Positions 63,756-64,000 of a stretch of DNA of 64,000 nt are shown piece after piece; position 1 is the stretch's first letter; every line of letters starts with the position of its first letter. The position numbers and the translations under genes are program-made. The notes under the pieces are model-generated. The model did not search any database. It was not told the origin of the DNA and saw only the letters and a list, made by a program, of their open reading frames with translations. Origin of the DNA: Methyloferula stellata AR4 (GTDB taxonomy: Bacteria > Pseudomonadota > Alphaproteobacteria > Rhizobiales > Beijerinckiaceae); the NCBI RefSeq assembly GCF_000385335.1, contig NZ_ARWA01000001.1, forward strand, positions 3,984,001 to 4,048,000, read 5' to 3'.

Positions 63756-64000
63756 ATGTCTCCCGAGCATCTCAACGACACATTCGCAGCCCTCGCCGAT
63801 CCGACGCGGCGCGCCATTCTCGCACGTCTCGCTTCGGGCGAGGCCTCCGTGAAAGAGCTGATGGAGCCCTTCGCTCTCAGCCAGCCCGCGATCTCGAAAC
63901 ATATCCAGGTGCTGGAACGTGCTGGGCTCATCTCGCGCAGCCGCGCGGCGCAGACGCGGCCCTGTAAGCTCGAAGCAAAGCCGCTGAAGGAAGCCGCCGA
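63756..64000 (+). CDS. ArsR-family transcriptional regulator (partial, C-terminus beyond window)
   Basis: 81 residues are visible. They contain the winged helix: AALADPTRRAILARLASGEA, then ALSQPAISKHIQVLERAGL, then RSRAAQTRPCKLEAKPL. This is the class of ArsR regulator without metal-site Cys that is often followed by an SRPBCC (AHSA1) gene, but the following gene is not in the window. The minus-strand frame here is an antisense shadow. Confidence 0.9.
   Translation, partial: MSPEHLNDTFAALADPTRRAILARLASGEASVKELMEPFALSQPAISKHIQVLERAGLISRSRAAQTRPCKLEAKPLKEAA

Overview
The window reads as ordinary chromosome of an alphaproteobacterium of the order Hyphomicrobiales (Rhizobiales). High-GC codon use, HisZ-dependent HisG, the order mdh-sucC-sucD-sucA-sucB-lpd, the order miaB-phoH-ybeY-corC-lnt-xre-metK-trmB, and tig-clpP-clpX-lon-hup are all typical of that order. 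Several intergenic palindromic repeat families of the kind common in Beijerinckiaceae and Bradyrhizobium-like genomes are present. Family-level placement (Beijerinckiaceae-like) is inference. No phage, insertion sequence, CRISPR array or replication origin was seen.

Layout. 1-6.0 kb: a truncated membrane P-loop NTPase, the ribosome-associated ABC-F protein EttA, a Mug-type DNA glycosylase, a glycosyltransferase and a PsiF-like secreted peptide. 6.2-12.5 kb: a methionine-cycle operon in which a predicted ArsR-methyltransferase fusion, preceded by a perfect 24-bp palindrome, leads into metF, metH and a small unknown gene. 12.5-13.1 kb: a HepT/MntA toxin-antitoxin pair in which each gene carries one frameshift. 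13.5-17.6 kb: hisG-hisZ, an unknown gene and an OFA-type MFS transporter. 17.7-26.4 kb: the minus-strand RNA-modification, envelope and SAM-synthesis cluster from miaB to trmB. The first four genes are joined by 4-nt overlaps, and the miaB 5' end is built from two in-frame intergenic repeat copies.

26.6-31.0 kb: a second glycosyltransferase, a secreted trypsin-like protease, zapE and a TetR regulator. 31.2-40.5 kb: malate dehydrogenase, succinyl-CoA synthetase, and the E1, E2 and E3 subunits of 2-oxoglutarate dehydrogenase in one direction. 40.5-43.6 kb: chorismate mutase, aminotransferase and arogenate/prephenate dehydrogenase, which together make tyrosine and phenylalanine precursors. 43.6-49 kb: a DUF2125 protein, ChaC, PPK2, the Kdo genes kdsD and kdsA, and a secreted Clp-fold protein. 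49-56.6 kb: tRNA-Val, HU, Lon, ClpX, ClpP, trigger factor and tRNA-Leu, a protein quality-control block.

56.9-64 kb is the most accessory-looking part. It holds a Tat-exported multicopper-oxidase-fold protein that has lost most copper ligands, a porin, an orphan OmpR-family response regulator whose likely target repeats lie in front of the porin, a short-type chlorite dismutase with His114 and Arg127, a haem-globin chemotaxis receptor, and the start of an ArsR gene with a perfect palindromic operator. No single wholly new multi-gene system is evident. The best leads are the ArsR-methyltransferase/metF/metH regulon, the copper-less oxidase fold, the chlorite dismutase/globin receptor neighbourhood, the doubly frameshifted TA module and the repeat-derived miaB leader.
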